The notes below the pieces were generated by a model. That model was given only the letters and a program-made list of their open reading frames with translations. It had not been told where the DNA came from and did no database searches. Positions 1 to 8,552 of a stretch of DNA of 37,668 nucleotides are shown here, one piece after another (position 1 is the first letter of the stretch; each line of letters opens with the position of its first letter). The stretch covers positions 1 through 37,668 of IMG/VR virus record IMGVR_UViG_3300025679_000015. One strand, given 5' to 3'. Position numbers and translations under genes: made by a program. Source of the stretch: a virus.

Positions 1-248
1 GAGTGATAGGAGGCGTTGCCGGCCATCTGCGCCCATGACTGGAAGCCGCCGTCTTTGTACTGCTCCACCACACCGGTCTTGGCCACCCAGAAGTGTGACA
101 GGACCGAGTTGGCGGGGTTCGCCATGTAGCGGGCGAGTGAGTTGTTGCCCTGCTGGACGTGCAGGACGAGCCCGAGGGAACCGTTGAGCGGGCGCGTGGC
201 GTAGGGGACGGGGTGTTGCGCGGCACCCGGGTATAGGAAGGTGACCAT
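1..248 (-). CDS. Endolysin, N-acetylmuramoyl-L-alanine amidase (3' end cut by window)
   Basis: The 82 visible codons resemble the start of a type-2 (zinc) amidase that cuts the amide bond between MurNAc and the stem peptide. After a short leader (MVTFLYPGAAQHPV) comes the segment GLVLHVQQGNNSLARYM, where LVLHVQQG matches the first beta strand and the first zinc-ligand His. It is followed by SHFWVAKTGVVEQYKD, matching the family's 'S-H-[FY]-x-[VI]-x-x-x-G-x-[IV]-x-Q' segment, and then WAQMAGNASYHS. The ATG is preceded by AGGAG at good spacing and lies only 7 bases after the holin-like gene, as expected in a lysis cassette. The remaining zinc ligands and any wall-binding domain lie left of the window. 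The family call is from motif memory, without alignment. Confidence 0.82.
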   Translation of the reverse strand, partial: MVTFLYPGAAQHPVPYATRPLNGSLGLVLHVQQGNNSLARYMANPANSVLSHFWVAKTGVVEQYKDGGFQSWAQMAGNASYH

Positions 249-255
249 CGCTCTC

Positions 256-768
256 CTACGGTTTCAGGGCTGCGTAGACGCCGAGGATGGCGACTAGCAG
301 CAGCAGTGCGCTGATGATGACTGTAGCGGTGGCCCGGCTGGTTGTGCCCGATTCGGACACGTTCGCCTTCACGCCTTGCGCCTCGTACTGGGCCCGGCGC
401 AGGTCCTGGATGTCTTTCTGGATCGGTTCGAGCGCCGCGGCGAGCCCAACGGCTGTTTGCTGCCTGGCGGCCTCAACCTGCCCGCGCAACGCCTCCGCTG
501 AGGCTGCGACCTGGCCTGCGAGGATCGCCGCCGCGCCGACGTCGACCGCGCGTATCGCGTTGATACGTGCCGTCTCGGCGTCGCGTAGCTTCTCCTCATA
601 TTCGGCGCGCAGCACCGCCTGCTCGGTCAGGCGCTGGCTGTCGAGCTCGCGCAGGTCGTCGAGCCGTTTGACGTTGAGTTCGACGAGCTCGCGCACATTC
701 GTGGTCGGGTCGACAACCGTCTGCCCTGATGCGTCGACAGCCGGACCCGGTGGGGTGTTTCTGGCCAT
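256..768 (-). CDS. Coiled-coil membrane protein, holin-like (170 aa)
   Basis: This protein has a Pro-rich N-terminus, a long charged helical region at about residues 25-135 that is rich in Ala, Glu, Arg and Gln and is probably a coiled coil, and one C-terminal membrane segment at about 146-168 (TVIISALLLLVAILGVYAAL) ending in KP. Its ATG overlaps the upstream TGA as TGATG, so translation is probably coupled. Its place between another coiled-coil/membrane protein and the endolysin suggests a role in holin or lysis control. The layout with the membrane segment at the C-terminus resembles XhlA-like or Rz-like accessory proteins more than a multi-span pore. The lysis role rests on position and topology; no family-specific motif was recognised. 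Confidence 0.7.
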   Translation of the reverse strand: MARNTPPGPAVDASGQTVVDPTTNVRELVELNVKRLDDLRELDSQRLTEQAVLRAEYEEKLRDAETARINAIRAVDVGAAAILAGQVAASAEALRGQVEAARQQTAVGLAAALEPIQKDIQDLRRAQYEAQGVKANVSESGTTSRATATVIISALLLLVAILGVYAALKP

Positions 769-1163
769 CAGGGTAGGTCGCAGACGACGTGGGAGTTCAC
801 CAGTTGTGGATGCGTGCATACTGGGCGGCTGCCGTGGTCCCAGGAGATGACCGATGCGGCAATAGCGCCAATAAGGGCGACGACGATGCCGGTCCACAGT
901 TGGCGGCGTTCACGGGCACGGCGGGTCGCTTCCGCTTTCAGGTCAACAACCTCATCGGCGATCCGTTCATCGGTTTCCTTCAGGTAGGCGTATTCGCGGT
1001 CCCATGTTTCACGGTTCGCCTTGTAGACGTCTTTTGCAACCACGTCGTCACGCCACGTAGCCATGTCGGTGCGGATGCCAGCGATGTCACCGGTGATGGT
1101 GTCAAGTCGGGTCAGGATCTCTCCGTCGCTCAACGCGCCACCTCGGCGGGCGTCATCGGTCAT
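768..1163 (-). CDS. Coiled-coil/transmembrane protein, XhlA-holin-like (131 aa)
   Basis: Residues 12-88 form a charged helical region (LTRLDTITGDIAGIRTDM, then several Lys/Glu heptad-like stretches). This is followed by one membrane span at about 90-107 (TGIVVALIGAIAASVIS) and a short tail with two Cys. The architecture matches XhlA/hemolysin-type holin accessory proteins and is common just before phage endolysins. The ATG has AGGA a few bases upstream. A gap of about 70 bases separates it from the baseplate gene at 1237, and no strong hairpin was found there. With the next gene and the amidase it forms the lysis end of the late operon. An alternative is a virion-attached membrane anchor. Confidence 0.65.
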   Translation of the reverse strand: MTDDARRGGALSDGEILTRLDTITGDIAGIRTDMATWRDDVVAKDVYKANRETWDREYAYLKETDERIADEVVDLKAEATRRARERRQLWTGIVVALIGAIAASVISWDHGSRPVCTHPQLVNSHVVCDLP

Positions 1164-1236
1164 CGCTTCCTGTCCACTACGCCGGCGTCGACAGTCACGG
1201 ATCTGATCGTAAACCCGGCACCGAGCACACTGATGA

Positions 1237-2346
1237 TCACAACGCGCCGGCCAGCGACTGGTACAAGATCGAGAGCAGGTCCTGCCCGATGCACCCAGCC
1301 GGGGTCAGCGTCAAAACGTCGGGGTCAGCGGCGTATTCGGTTTCGGTGACCAGCATCTGCAGCGGCCCCTGGGCGAGCAGGTGCGAATGGTCGGGGTCGA
1401 CGTCATAGACGGTGACGATGCAGCCGGCGCGAACCGTCCCAAGGTCGACCGGCCCGCCGTATTGGTTGTGTGAGGTGCCGCTGACCGCGCGGAGCTGCCC
1501 GTATTGGACCGAGAGGGTGTTGGTGTAGGACGGTGCGGCGAGGTTCGCGGTCAGCCAGTTGCTCAGGTACGTCGCCGCGGTCCCCGAGCTCAACGTCCCG
1601 AGGCCGGTCATGTCGTAGAACCCTTCGATGTGCCCCCACTTGGCGATCGCGTCGGTGTGGGTGGTGTCGGTGATGACGACGGTGGCCGATCCGTTGTTGT
1701 AGAGGCCGACCGCCTGGGTGTAGCCGACCATCTGCGGCGTCAGGGGTTGGGGTGCGCGCAGGACATATGACGGGGCGGTGGGCAACGCGGCCATAGAACA
1801 CACCCCGAGCGGGCTCAGCGACCACGCCTGTGCGAGCGCGCTGCCGACCGCGTCGAACGCGCCGTTGATATCGGTGCTGCCCGACGCGGCAGTGCCTGCA
1901 GTCGGTAGCGTCCCGGCCTTCGTCCACGGCAGCCCGCGGGCGATCGCCTGCGTGACGACCGCGTCGAGGTTGTAGGCGTTGCCACCGGACTCCACCGCCA
2001 TGAACCCGCCCGAGCCTGTCGCCGACACGACCGCGGCTGCGAGCCCCGGGCCTTGTAGTTGCCACGGCTCGCCGCGGGTCGCCTGACCTAGCGACCCTTG
2101 GAAGCGGATCGCGCCACCGGACTGGATGACGGCTTTGCGTCCCAGGTTCAGCCCCAGGTGTGACAGCAGCGGATCAACGGACAGATTCGACTGCCAGTTC
2201 GTGTCCCCACCGGGGTAGGAGGTGCGCCACACCAGGCCGCTGACCGCGCTCGGCTGCCCCGGGACGAGCCGGTCGAGGAAGATGCGCCGCCCACCACCGG
2301 GGTCCTCGGTGTAAAGCAGCGCCGGCGCGGACCTGGTGAGCGCCAT
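1237..2346 (-). CDS. Minor tail / baseplate protein (369 aa)
   Basis: This is a beta-rich protein of the size and position of a siphovirus tail-tip (Tal-like or second minor tail) protein, immediately downstream of the distal-tail-like gene. The start overlaps the previous stop as TAATG. The segment near residues 20-55 (RRIFLDRLVPGQPSAVSG, then W-R-T-S-Y-P-G-G-D) looks like the N-terminal domain of actinophage minor tail proteins. A Gly/Ala/Thr-rich middle (about 100-190) follows. The C-terminal part contains GCIVTVYDVDPDHSHLLAQG, a beta-sandwich-like stretch. No peptidase motif was seen. The exact family is not recognised; the assignment rests on synteny and general composition. Confidence 0.7.
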   Translation of the reverse strand: MALTRSAPALLYTEDPGGGRRIFLDRLVPGQPSAVSGLVWRTSYPGGDTNWQSNLSVDPLLSHLGLNLGRKAVIQSGGAIRFQGSLGQATRGEPWQLQGPGLAAAVVSATGSGGFMAVESGGNAYNLDAVVTQAIARGLPWTKAGTLPTAGTAASGSTDINGAFDAVGSALAQAWSLSPLGVCSMAALPTAPSYVLRAPQPLTPQMVGYTQAVGLYNNGSATVVITDTTHTDAIAKWGHIEGFYDMTGLGTLSSGTAATYLSNWLTANLAAPSYTNTLSVQYGQLRAVSGTSHNQYGGPVDLGTVRAGCIVTVYDVDPDHSHLLAQGPLQMLVTETEYAADPDVLTLTPAGCIGQDLLSILYQSLAGAL

Positions 2347-4565
2347 TAAGCTGCGGTCCGCTCGCCCAGGTACCGGTCGTAGTAGGAGACGGATACCCCG
2401 CCGGGGGCGCCGTCGATCGCGAACGCGAGCAGGTAGTTATCGACACCGCCGTCGACACTCATCGCCCCCGACACCTGCACCCCCGACAAGCCGAGCAGCG
2501 ACGTCGCATCGGAGCGGTCTGGTGCGGTGCCGGCGAACACGTCACCCATGCCGTACGCGGTTGCCTCATCGACCCAGATGATCGGCGCTGCGGTCATCGT
2601 CGGCACCCACACGAGGAACCCGCGGGTGTCGACCAGGATGAGGTCGGTGCCGGTGAACGCGAAGTCGTAGGTCACATTGCCGGCCTGGTTGGGGACGTCG
2701 ATCAGCGGCAGTGTCAGGTCACCGAAGTCCCCCCAATGTGTGCCGCCGGCGACGGCGGTCGCAGCTAGTGTCGCGGTCGCGACGCTGGTGCCGTTCACTG
2801 ACTGGGTGACGGTCATGGCTGCGGCGGTGGCGATGTTGGAGGAGTTGACGCCGATCACCCGGTAGGTGCCGGCGAACGGTGACGGTGCCGTGGTGGTCGC
2901 GTGACCGGAGGTGACACCGAGCAGCATCGGGGTGTTGATCGAGGTGCCGGCCGGTGCGCGGGCGAGGAGGAAACCGCTGATCGTCGGCCACGGCGTGCCA
3001 GCAGCGAACGCGCTCGACGTGCCAACTGTGAGCATCACCTCATCGACGTAGTGCAGTTCACCGAACGATCCGCCGCCGACGTCGACATTGATCTGGCATG
3101 CGACGGCCGCAGCAGGTGCGGTCCCTGTGATGTGCACCCGAGTCCAGCCGCTGGTGGTGTCGTTGACCGGCGTGGCCTGCATGTTGCCGACGTTGGTTCC
3201 GCCCGCGTCGAGCCAGATCACGGTCACATAACAGCCGCGCACGTTCGCACCCGAGCGGAACGACGCGGCCATCGTGTAAGTCAGCCCACCTGTTACGGGC
3301 CAGCGGGTGGTCGACTCGGCGACCATTGTTCCCGATCCGTTGCTTTGCAGCCGCATCGAGTGGGTGCCGTCTAGCGCCTGGGTGGTCGACTGTGTGACGG
3401 TGCAGGTGCTCGCGACCTGCACCCACGATCCGACACCAGACTCGAACGATGCGTCGGCGGCGGTGAGCAGGTTGATGCCGCGAGATATCTGGATCGATGC
3501 GGGCGCGCGGGCGTCGCCGAGGATCCCGCCGAGTTTGAACACGGCGCCGTTAGTGGTCGAAGCGACCGAACCGAGGCCAGGGTAGGCGCGCAGCATCCCC
3601 AGGTAGAACGTGGTCGCGTTGAAGTTGTTGCCCTGGTACTGGTTGAGCCAAAGCTGCCAGGACACGATCGCGGACAGATCGATCGTCGCGCCCGTCAGGG
3701 AGAATGTGACGTACTGCCAGCCCGACGCCGGGTTGGTGCTGTAGACGGTGAATAGTTGGCTCGCGGCTGAGGAGTCGGTGAGGAGAAGCTGCGCATACTT
3801 TTGGAACCCGGTGCTTGAGGAGAACCCGAAGTCGATCACTGGGCAGCCCGCCAAATCCCAGGTGCCGGTCACGGGGCCGACCATCACAGCCAGAGCGGCC
3901 GCCGCGAACCCGGGGCGCCAGAAATCGGCGTCGGCGCGCATGCACGTCGTGCCGTCGATCCCTGGTGGGCTCGACTGCGGGCCATAGGCGTTGCCGACTG
4001 TCGCGAATGGCACGTCCGAAACGTCCCCGTAGTAGTTCGTCTGGTCGCTGGGGGTGTAGTACACGTATTCGGTGCCTTGGGTGAAATCGCCGAGCTGCAC
4101 CGATGTCGAAGAGCCAGCAACGACCCGCTGCAACGGGGAGCGACCGAATGGCAGCGCGAGCATGCTGATGTTGACGATCCGCCAGCCCTGCGCCTCAGAC
4201 TTACGTGACCACGTGGTATCAACCTGCCCGCGGAACACGTCGAAGATCAGCGGCAGGCCCCCCGCGGGGGTGTATTGCAGTGTCGTCGGCAGGCTTGAGT
4301 TGACGATGGCGCGCAGCGCCGAATCGGCTTGGGCGAGGGCGAGCCGGTTCGGGGCGTAGATCGCGATTTGCAGCTTGATGGTGCGGTTGTCGGTGAAGTC
4401 GCCGGTGACGTAGGAACCCATCGTCAGTTGCGCTTGCACGACCTGGGTGATGGCCTGCGGATCCCCCAGCCCACGCTGCCCGTCGGTCACGTTGTAGGGC
4501 GCACCCGCGCCACCAAGTAGCTCGAGCTGACCGGCGAGGATCAGGCTGTCACCATTAATTGACAC
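2346..4565 (-). CDS. Distal tail-like minor tail protein with carbohydrate-binding domain (739 aa)
   Basis: Residues 1-150 resemble the distal tail (Dit) N-terminus of siphoviruses: a beta-rich domain with TIKLQIAIYAPNRLALAQA and GWRIVNISMLALPFGRS. A galactose-binding-like/CBM_4_9-type jelly roll is seen at about residues 365-515, with LLTAADASFESGVGSW at its start, SMRLQSNG, and YVDEVML at its end, a typical layout for this fold. This suggests the tail tip binds a surface glycan. The start is GTG and overlaps the tape-measure end by 11 bases. A nearby TAATG is in another frame. The gene lies directly after the tape measure, where Dit is expected. The sugar-binding role is inferred from the fold pattern. 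Confidence 0.75.
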   Translation of the reverse strand: MSINGDSLILAGQLELLGGAGAPYNVTDGQRGLGDPQAITQVVQAQLTMGSYVTGDFTDNRTIKLQIAIYAPNRLALAQADSALRAIVNSSLPTTLQYTPAGGLPLIFDVFRGQVDTTWSRKSEAQGWRIVNISMLALPFGRSPLQRVVAGSSTSVQLGDFTQGTEYVYYTPSDQTNYYGDVSDVPFATVGNAYGPQSSPPGIDGTTCMRADADFWRPGFAAAALAVMVGPVTGTWDLAGCPVIDFGFSSSTGFQKYAQLLLTDSSAASQLFTVYSTNPASGWQYVTFSLTGATIDLSAIVSWQLWLNQYQGNNFNATTFYLGMLRAYPGLGSVASTTNGAVFKLGGILGDARAPASIQISRGINLLTAADASFESGVGSWVQVASTCTVTQSTTQALDGTHSMRLQSNGSGTMVAESTTRWPVTGGLTYTMAASFRSGANVRGCYVTVIWLDAGGTNVGNMQATPVNDTTSGWTRVHITGTAPAAAVACQINVDVGGGSFGELHYVDEVMLTVGTSSAFAAGTPWPTISGFLLARAPAGTSINTPMLLGVTSGHATTTAPSPFAGTYRVIGVNSSNIATAAAMTVTQSVNGTSVATATLAATAVAGGTHWGDFGDLTLPLIDVPNQAGNVTYDFAFTGTDLILVDTRGFLVWVPTMTAAPIIWVDEATAYGMGDVFAGTAPDRSDATSLLGLSGVQVSGAMSVDGGVDNYLLAFAIDGAPGGVSVSYYDRYLGERTAA

Positions 4566-7182
4566 GGGCTAGGACTCCCTTGCTCGGCGTGGTGGCGGCG
4601 CGTAGCTGCGGGGTCTTTGCTGCGGTCGAGATCGCGGTGCCCACATGCGCGCCGGTGGCCGCGGGTGCTGCCGCGAGGAGGTCACGGATCTGGGCGAGCA
4701 GGCTCGTCTCCTGCGTGCCGTACTTGTCCATCGCGGCCTGGTAGCCGTAGGTGCCGCCCAGCGCGGTGATCTGGCTGTTAACCGCGTTGAGCTGCCCGAT
4801 GGTGCCCGGTGCGCTGTTGACCAGTGCGTCGAGGACCGACAGCGAGGAGGGGCCAGCGGCGATGAACTGCTGCACGAACGCAGGCGATAATCCCATCTGC
4901 CCAGCCTTTTTGATGTCGGCGACGAACTTCTGATCGGTGAACAGCGTGTTCATGGCGGAGCCGACGGTCTGGGACTGTTGCGTTGTTGTGGAGCGGCCTT
5001 GGGCATCCATGTAGATCGACGTGTAGGTGCCGACGGTCGGGGCGCCGGTCACGTTGTAGGCGAGCGACGCCGCGGCTTGCTGCCCGAAGGCCAGCGCGGA
5101 GGAGAAGATTGATTCGAGTGCGGTGCCGAGGGTTTGGGCTTGCCCGGTCAGTTTCTGGTTGATGTTGGTGAACGCTTGGGTGAGCGGGTTGGTGCCGGTG
5201 GTGATCCCTTGCGCGAGTGACTGCATCAGGTTCAGCCCGAGGATCGCGGCGAGGCCTTGCGCGTTATTCGCTGCCGCAGTCACAGCGGCCGACGGCGCAC
5301 CGGACCCGCTCAGACCACCGGGGACGCCCGACGCGTCAGCGGGCGCTGCGCCGGTGCCCAGTTTGAAGGAATTCATCTCTGCGTTGAACTGCGCCAAGAT
5401 GCTACTAAGCGGGCTCGCCGGGGCAGCCGATGCAGCGGGAGCGCCGTAGCCGTTGACGACCTGCGGGTTGATGGAGTTGAACGGCGCCGATGACGTGGTA
5501 GCGACACCGATCAGGGCCGCGGCGGCGGCGACGTTGTGCAGGTCAGTGATCGCCGTGTTTGCGAAGCTGTCGAAGCTAGCTGCAGCGTCTTTCAACCCAG
5601 AACCAAGACCCGGCACCCACGAGAACGCAGCGGCGGCACCATGCAGGATGCCGCCGAAACCGGCCTCAACGGCTTGCACGAAATCGGCCATCAGGTTCGC
5701 TATCACGCCGATCGCGTCGCCGAAGAACTCGGGCCACGCCTGGAAGAACGACCGCACGTAAGGCAGCGCAACGTTTAGCGCCTGCACAATGTCGTCGATG
5801 GCTCGCAGCATGAACGCACCAACGGGTGCGAGGTCGATGATGAGATTCAGGGCCAGCATGCCGATGTCACCGAGGGTCTTGACCAGCAGCGGCCCGTTGG
5901 TCTGCATGTAGGCGATGAAGTTCCGGAACCCGGCCGTCCCATCCAATGCGGCAGCCCATTTCGCGAACGAGTTAGCTGCGTTGTCGAGGCCACCGACGAA
6001 CAGATTCGTGAGTGGGGTGAATGCCTCCATGATGGAGATGACACCCGCGCCGAACTTCGCGAAAATGTCAGCGAACGAAAGAATGATCGGCCCGGCCTCG
6101 GTCGCGACCCAGGAGAAGAACGCCTTACCAGCTGGGGATGCGAGGGCGGCGACGAACTCCTTCGCCACCAAGTTGACGGCGATAGCGCCAGCAGCGATAA
6201 CGGGCGTGATTTCGGGCAGCACCTTCGCGAGCCCCGACGCGGCGGTTTGGAACAGTTCGAGGGTTTGCGGCTGGAATGCCTCAGCGAAGGATTTCCACTG
6301 ATCGGATAGCGATTTCATCGCAGTCGCGAGCGCGATCGTGGGTGCGCCGATCTGCTGCACCAGCGCGGCCTGCTTCGCGAGCGCATCGTTGCGAGCGGGC
6401 GCCGTCGTCGCGTCGTTGACGGCCTTCTGCGCCGCAAGAAGTTCCTGGCTCGCCGTGGTCGCGTTGGACAGGTTCGTCATCGCAACCGCACCGAAACCGC
6501 CCAGAGCCAGACCACCAGCGGTGAACGATGAAGCCAACGCGACCGCACCCGTGATGAGCGACCCGCCGACTGGCGCAAGCAGCGGCACCAGACCAGCGAT
6601 CGCTAAACCGAATGGGCCTATCGCCGACGCGGCACTGCCGAACGCGCCCGCGAGGCCACCTCCGCCGCTCTCGGCACCTCCCGCGCCACCACCGGCAGCA
6701 CTCCCCCCGCCCGCGAGCGAACCGCCGACTCCATCTAGCGATACCTTCAACGCCGCAAGTTGCGCCTCAGCGGTTACGACACCCTCAAGATTGATCTTCG
6801 GGTTCGCTGTCGTTCGCCCGATGCGCAGCAACGACGCCTCAATGCCCAACAGGTCAGCTTGCGCCTTGTCGGAGTTGACGTTAACGCGGGCCGCATAAGT
6901 CTTAGCCTGCAGATCTGTGAGACGCACACGTACATCTGCGAGGCGAAGGAGCGCCGCGGCCGTGTCAGCGCTGATCTTGACTGTGGCCGGTTTCGTTGAT
7001 TCGTCAACTTTCGCCCGCACATCCTCGCTGAACCCTGTAGTGTCAGCGCCGATCTTGACGAAGCGGCCGCGCGCGTCACGTGGCCGAGTCGCCTCCTCCA
7101 CCTTCGCGTCGAGGTCCTCAGTAAACCCAGTCGTATCAGGGGTGATCCTGACAGTCGCCTTCGCGAGCTCGTCAGCCACCAC
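4555..7182 (-). CDS. Tape measure protein (875 aa)
   Basis: This protein sets tail length and occupies the tail lumen. The evidence is its size, an Ala/Gly/Leu-rich helical composition, large hydrophobic stretches (about residues 190-240 and 325-400), and its position directly after the frameshifted tail chaperones. The N-terminus carries three related units, ITPDTTGF, IGADTTGF and ISADTAA, each followed by an Asp/Glu-rich helix. At the family rule of about 0.15 nm per residue the tail would be roughly 130 nm, which is an inference. The start is GTG (GTG GTG GCT), overlapping the end of the frameshift product by 11 bases, so the GTG three bases further in is also possible. No lytic transglycosylase motif was found. 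Confidence 0.9.
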   Translation of the reverse strand: MVADELAKATVRITPDTTGFTEDLDAKVEEATRPRDARGRFVKIGADTTGFSEDVRAKVDESTKPATVKISADTAAALLRLADVRVRLTDLQAKTYAARVNVNSDKAQADLLGIEASLLRIGRTTANPKINLEGVVTAEAQLAALKVSLDGVGGSLAGGGSAAGGGAGGAESGGGGLAGAFGSAASAIGPFGLAIAGLVPLLAPVGGSLITGAVALASSFTAGGLALGGFGAVAMTNLSNATTASQELLAAQKAVNDATTAPARNDALAKQAALVQQIGAPTIALATAMKSLSDQWKSFAEAFQPQTLELFQTAASGLAKVLPEITPVIAAGAIAVNLVAKEFVAALASPAGKAFFSWVATEAGPIILSFADIFAKFGAGVISIMEAFTPLTNLFVGGLDNAANSFAKWAAALDGTAGFRNFIAYMQTNGPLLVKTLGDIGMLALNLIIDLAPVGAFMLRAIDDIVQALNVALPYVRSFFQAWPEFFGDAIGVIANLMADFVQAVEAGFGGILHGAAAAFSWVPGLGSGLKDAAASFDSFANTAITDLHNVAAAAALIGVATTSSAPFNSINPQVVNGYGAPAASAAPASPLSSILAQFNAEMNSFKLGTGAAPADASGVPGGLSGSGAPSAAVTAAANNAQGLAAILGLNLMQSLAQGITTGTNPLTQAFTNINQKLTGQAQTLGTALESIFSSALAFGQQAAASLAYNVTGAPTVGTYTSIYMDAQGRSTTTQQSQTVGSAMNTLFTDQKFVADIKKAGQMGLSPAFVQQFIAAGPSSLSVLDALVNSAPGTIGQLNAVNSQITALGGTYGYQAAMDKYGTQETSLLAQIRDLLAAAPAATGAHVGTAISTAAKTPQLRAATTPSKGVLARVN

Positions 7183-7878
7183 GCACCACCGAGAACCGAT
7201 TCAGCTGCGTCACAATGTCGATCACGTCAGCCAACTCCTCTCCCTCATCAGCACCAACCTGCGCGGCAGCGGTAGCCGCGTCGGCGTCGACCAGTTCCTG
7301 CTCCAACGACGCCCGCGCCGGCACCCAATCAGGGTTCGGGCCGGCGAACGCGAACCGGATCGCATCAACACGGTCCGACCATGTCGCGTCCTCCACCAGC
7401 AGCCCGTAGGCGACGTCGAGCATCGCCTCCGCGCTCAGCCGGTCGACGCCCTTCGGGTGGTGGCCCGCGAGGATGAGCCGCCCGCGGACTTCGCCCTGGT
7501 GGTTGAGCGTCCAGTCGAAGAGCGCACGGGCGGCACCGTAGGGCGCCCCGTAAGCGACCCGAACACAAAGGTGATGATCGGCGTGAGGATCGCCAGCGTC
7601 ACCTTGGAGTCAGGTGCGCGCAGCATCACCATGAACGCCTCCACCTGCGCCGGCACGATGACCGCCTCAAAGAACGGGCCGACCTCGATCGCCGTCTCCT
7701 GCGGATTACCCGCAGCTGCGATCAGCCGCTGAATCATCGAGAACGGCACATCGTCGCGGGAGCGCACCGACCACGTCTTACCTGCCAGCTTGAACGTGCA
7801 CGACGGGCCACGCCCCGCGACACCCTTACGAGCCTCGGCGTCGAAATCCTTAAACGCCGGCGCCACCCTGCCCGCCAT
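7172..7878 (-). CDS. Tail assembly chaperone fusion gpGT (by -1 frameshift)
   Basis: A second open frame, one base back from gpG, runs to a stop at 7172 and has no good start of its own at the junction. It reads GAPYGAARALFDWTLN, then LSAEAMLDVAYGLLVEDA, ending RFSVVRGG. The second part has the acidic helical character of gpT-type chaperone tails. A -1 shift near 7546-7549, where a GGGG run lets the glycine tRNA re-pair on GGG, would give a fusion of about 234 residues with the junction LTG|APYG. The layout of gpG, overlapping gpT and then tape measure is a conserved siphovirus signature. The exact slip site is uncertain because no canonical X_XXY_YYZ heptamer is present. Confidence 0.72.
7435..7878 (-). 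CDS. Tail assembly chaperone gpG (147 aa)
   Basis: This is the unshifted product of the tail chaperone pair that loads the tape measure for tail tube assembly. Residues 1-115 are the folded part: FKLAGKTWSVRSRDDVPFSM is a typical gpG N-terminus, followed by helices including AILTPIITFVFGS. The last ~35 residues, rich in Ser, Thr and Arg, are low-complexity and probably only the out-of-frame read-through of the gpT region. The start overlaps the stop of the major tail gene as TAATG. It lies between the major tail protein and the tape measure, the canonical position. Confidence 0.82.
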   Translation of the reverse strand: MAGRVAPAFKDFDAEARKGVAGRGPSCTFKLAGKTWSVRSRDDVPFSMIQRLIAAAGNPQETAIEVGPFFEAVIVPAQVEAFMVMLRAPDSKVTLAILTPIITFVFGSLTGRPTVPPVRSSTGRSTTRAKSAGGSSSRATTRRASTG

Positions 7879-8483
7879 TAGGACTGCTCGAACGGGTCGA
7901 AGATGGTCCGTACGAGCGCGAGCCCACCCGAGGGAACCTCAAGAGTGAACACGTTGTTGATCGTGTTCATCGCGTTGCCCTTCTTGTGCGACCCGGTGAT
8001 CGCGCCCGTCTGCAGACACTTGCGGTAAATCTTGCGCTGCATGTTGTTCGGCAACGCAGTGGTCGTGCCAGCCTTCGGGATCGCGTCCCAGCCGATCATC
8101 ACCCGCGTCTCAGACCCGAACGGCACCGGCTCAACCCACATCGACCCGTCGGCGTTGAAACCCGACGCGCCGGCGTACAGGCTCGAGCCGATCCCCGCGT
8201 TGTAGGCGAGCAGCAGGTTGCGTGCGGTGATCTGCGCCAACGCGAACGACACCGTGACGACGCGGCCGGTCGCGATGTTGGTGACCGGGTCGAGTTCTTC
8301 CTCGACGGTGATCGGGGCGAACGTCGGGGCGAACGAATCAGATGTGCCGCCGGTGGTGTAGCCCAGCGCAACCCAGCCTGCTGGCCACGCGCCTGTCACA
8401 GCTGTTGGTTCGGTCGTGCCCAGCGGTGCCGCGTACAGCGTGCCAGGCCCGACGTCGATCTCGGTGGGATCAAACGCTGCCAT
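7878..8483 (-). CDS. Major tail (tube) protein (201 aa)
   Basis: The N-terminus (FDPTEIDVGPGTLYAAPLGTT) is the pattern typical of actinophage tail tube proteins, where a short structural gene begins by defining a 'tail tube value' strand. GYTTGGTSDSFAPTF and ITVEEELDPV, followed by a beta-rich core, also fit the family. The ATG is preceded by a strong GAAGGAG site, consistent with a highly expressed virion protein. It sits between the tail terminator gene and gpG. The 69 bases upstream hold GC-rich sequence with only a weak short inverted repeat (GCCC/GGGC). If the glycosyltransferases upstream act on virion proteins, this protein is a possible substrate along with the capsid. Confidence 0.83.
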   Translation of the reverse strand: MAAFDPTEIDVGPGTLYAAPLGTTEPTAVTGAWPAGWVALGYTTGGTSDSFAPTFAPITVEEELDPVTNIATGRVVTVSFALAQITARNLLLAYNAGIGSSLYAGASGFNADGSMWVEPVPFGSETRVMIGWDAIPKAGTTTALPNNMQRKIYRKCLQTGAITGSHKKGNAMNTINNVFTLEVPSGGLALVRTIFDPFEQS

Positions 8484-8552
8484 TCCCTACTCCTTCGTTC
8501 TGCCCCTGGGGGCTGCGGGTTCTGCTCGCGTGGTTGACGCGTGCGGGTCGAG

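Noticed and set aside
1164-1236. Promoter or hairpin in the gap before the lysis genes
   Set aside because: No convincing -35/-10 pair or stem was found in these 73 bases.
7365-7568. Third-frame open frame inside the tail chaperone overlap
   Set aside because: Arg-rich and not needed for either chaperone frame. The -1 frame gives the natural gpT-like sequence.
8484-8552. Terminator before the major tail gene
   Set aside because: Only a 4-bp stem (GCCC/GGGC) with a short loop was found, which is too weak to call.
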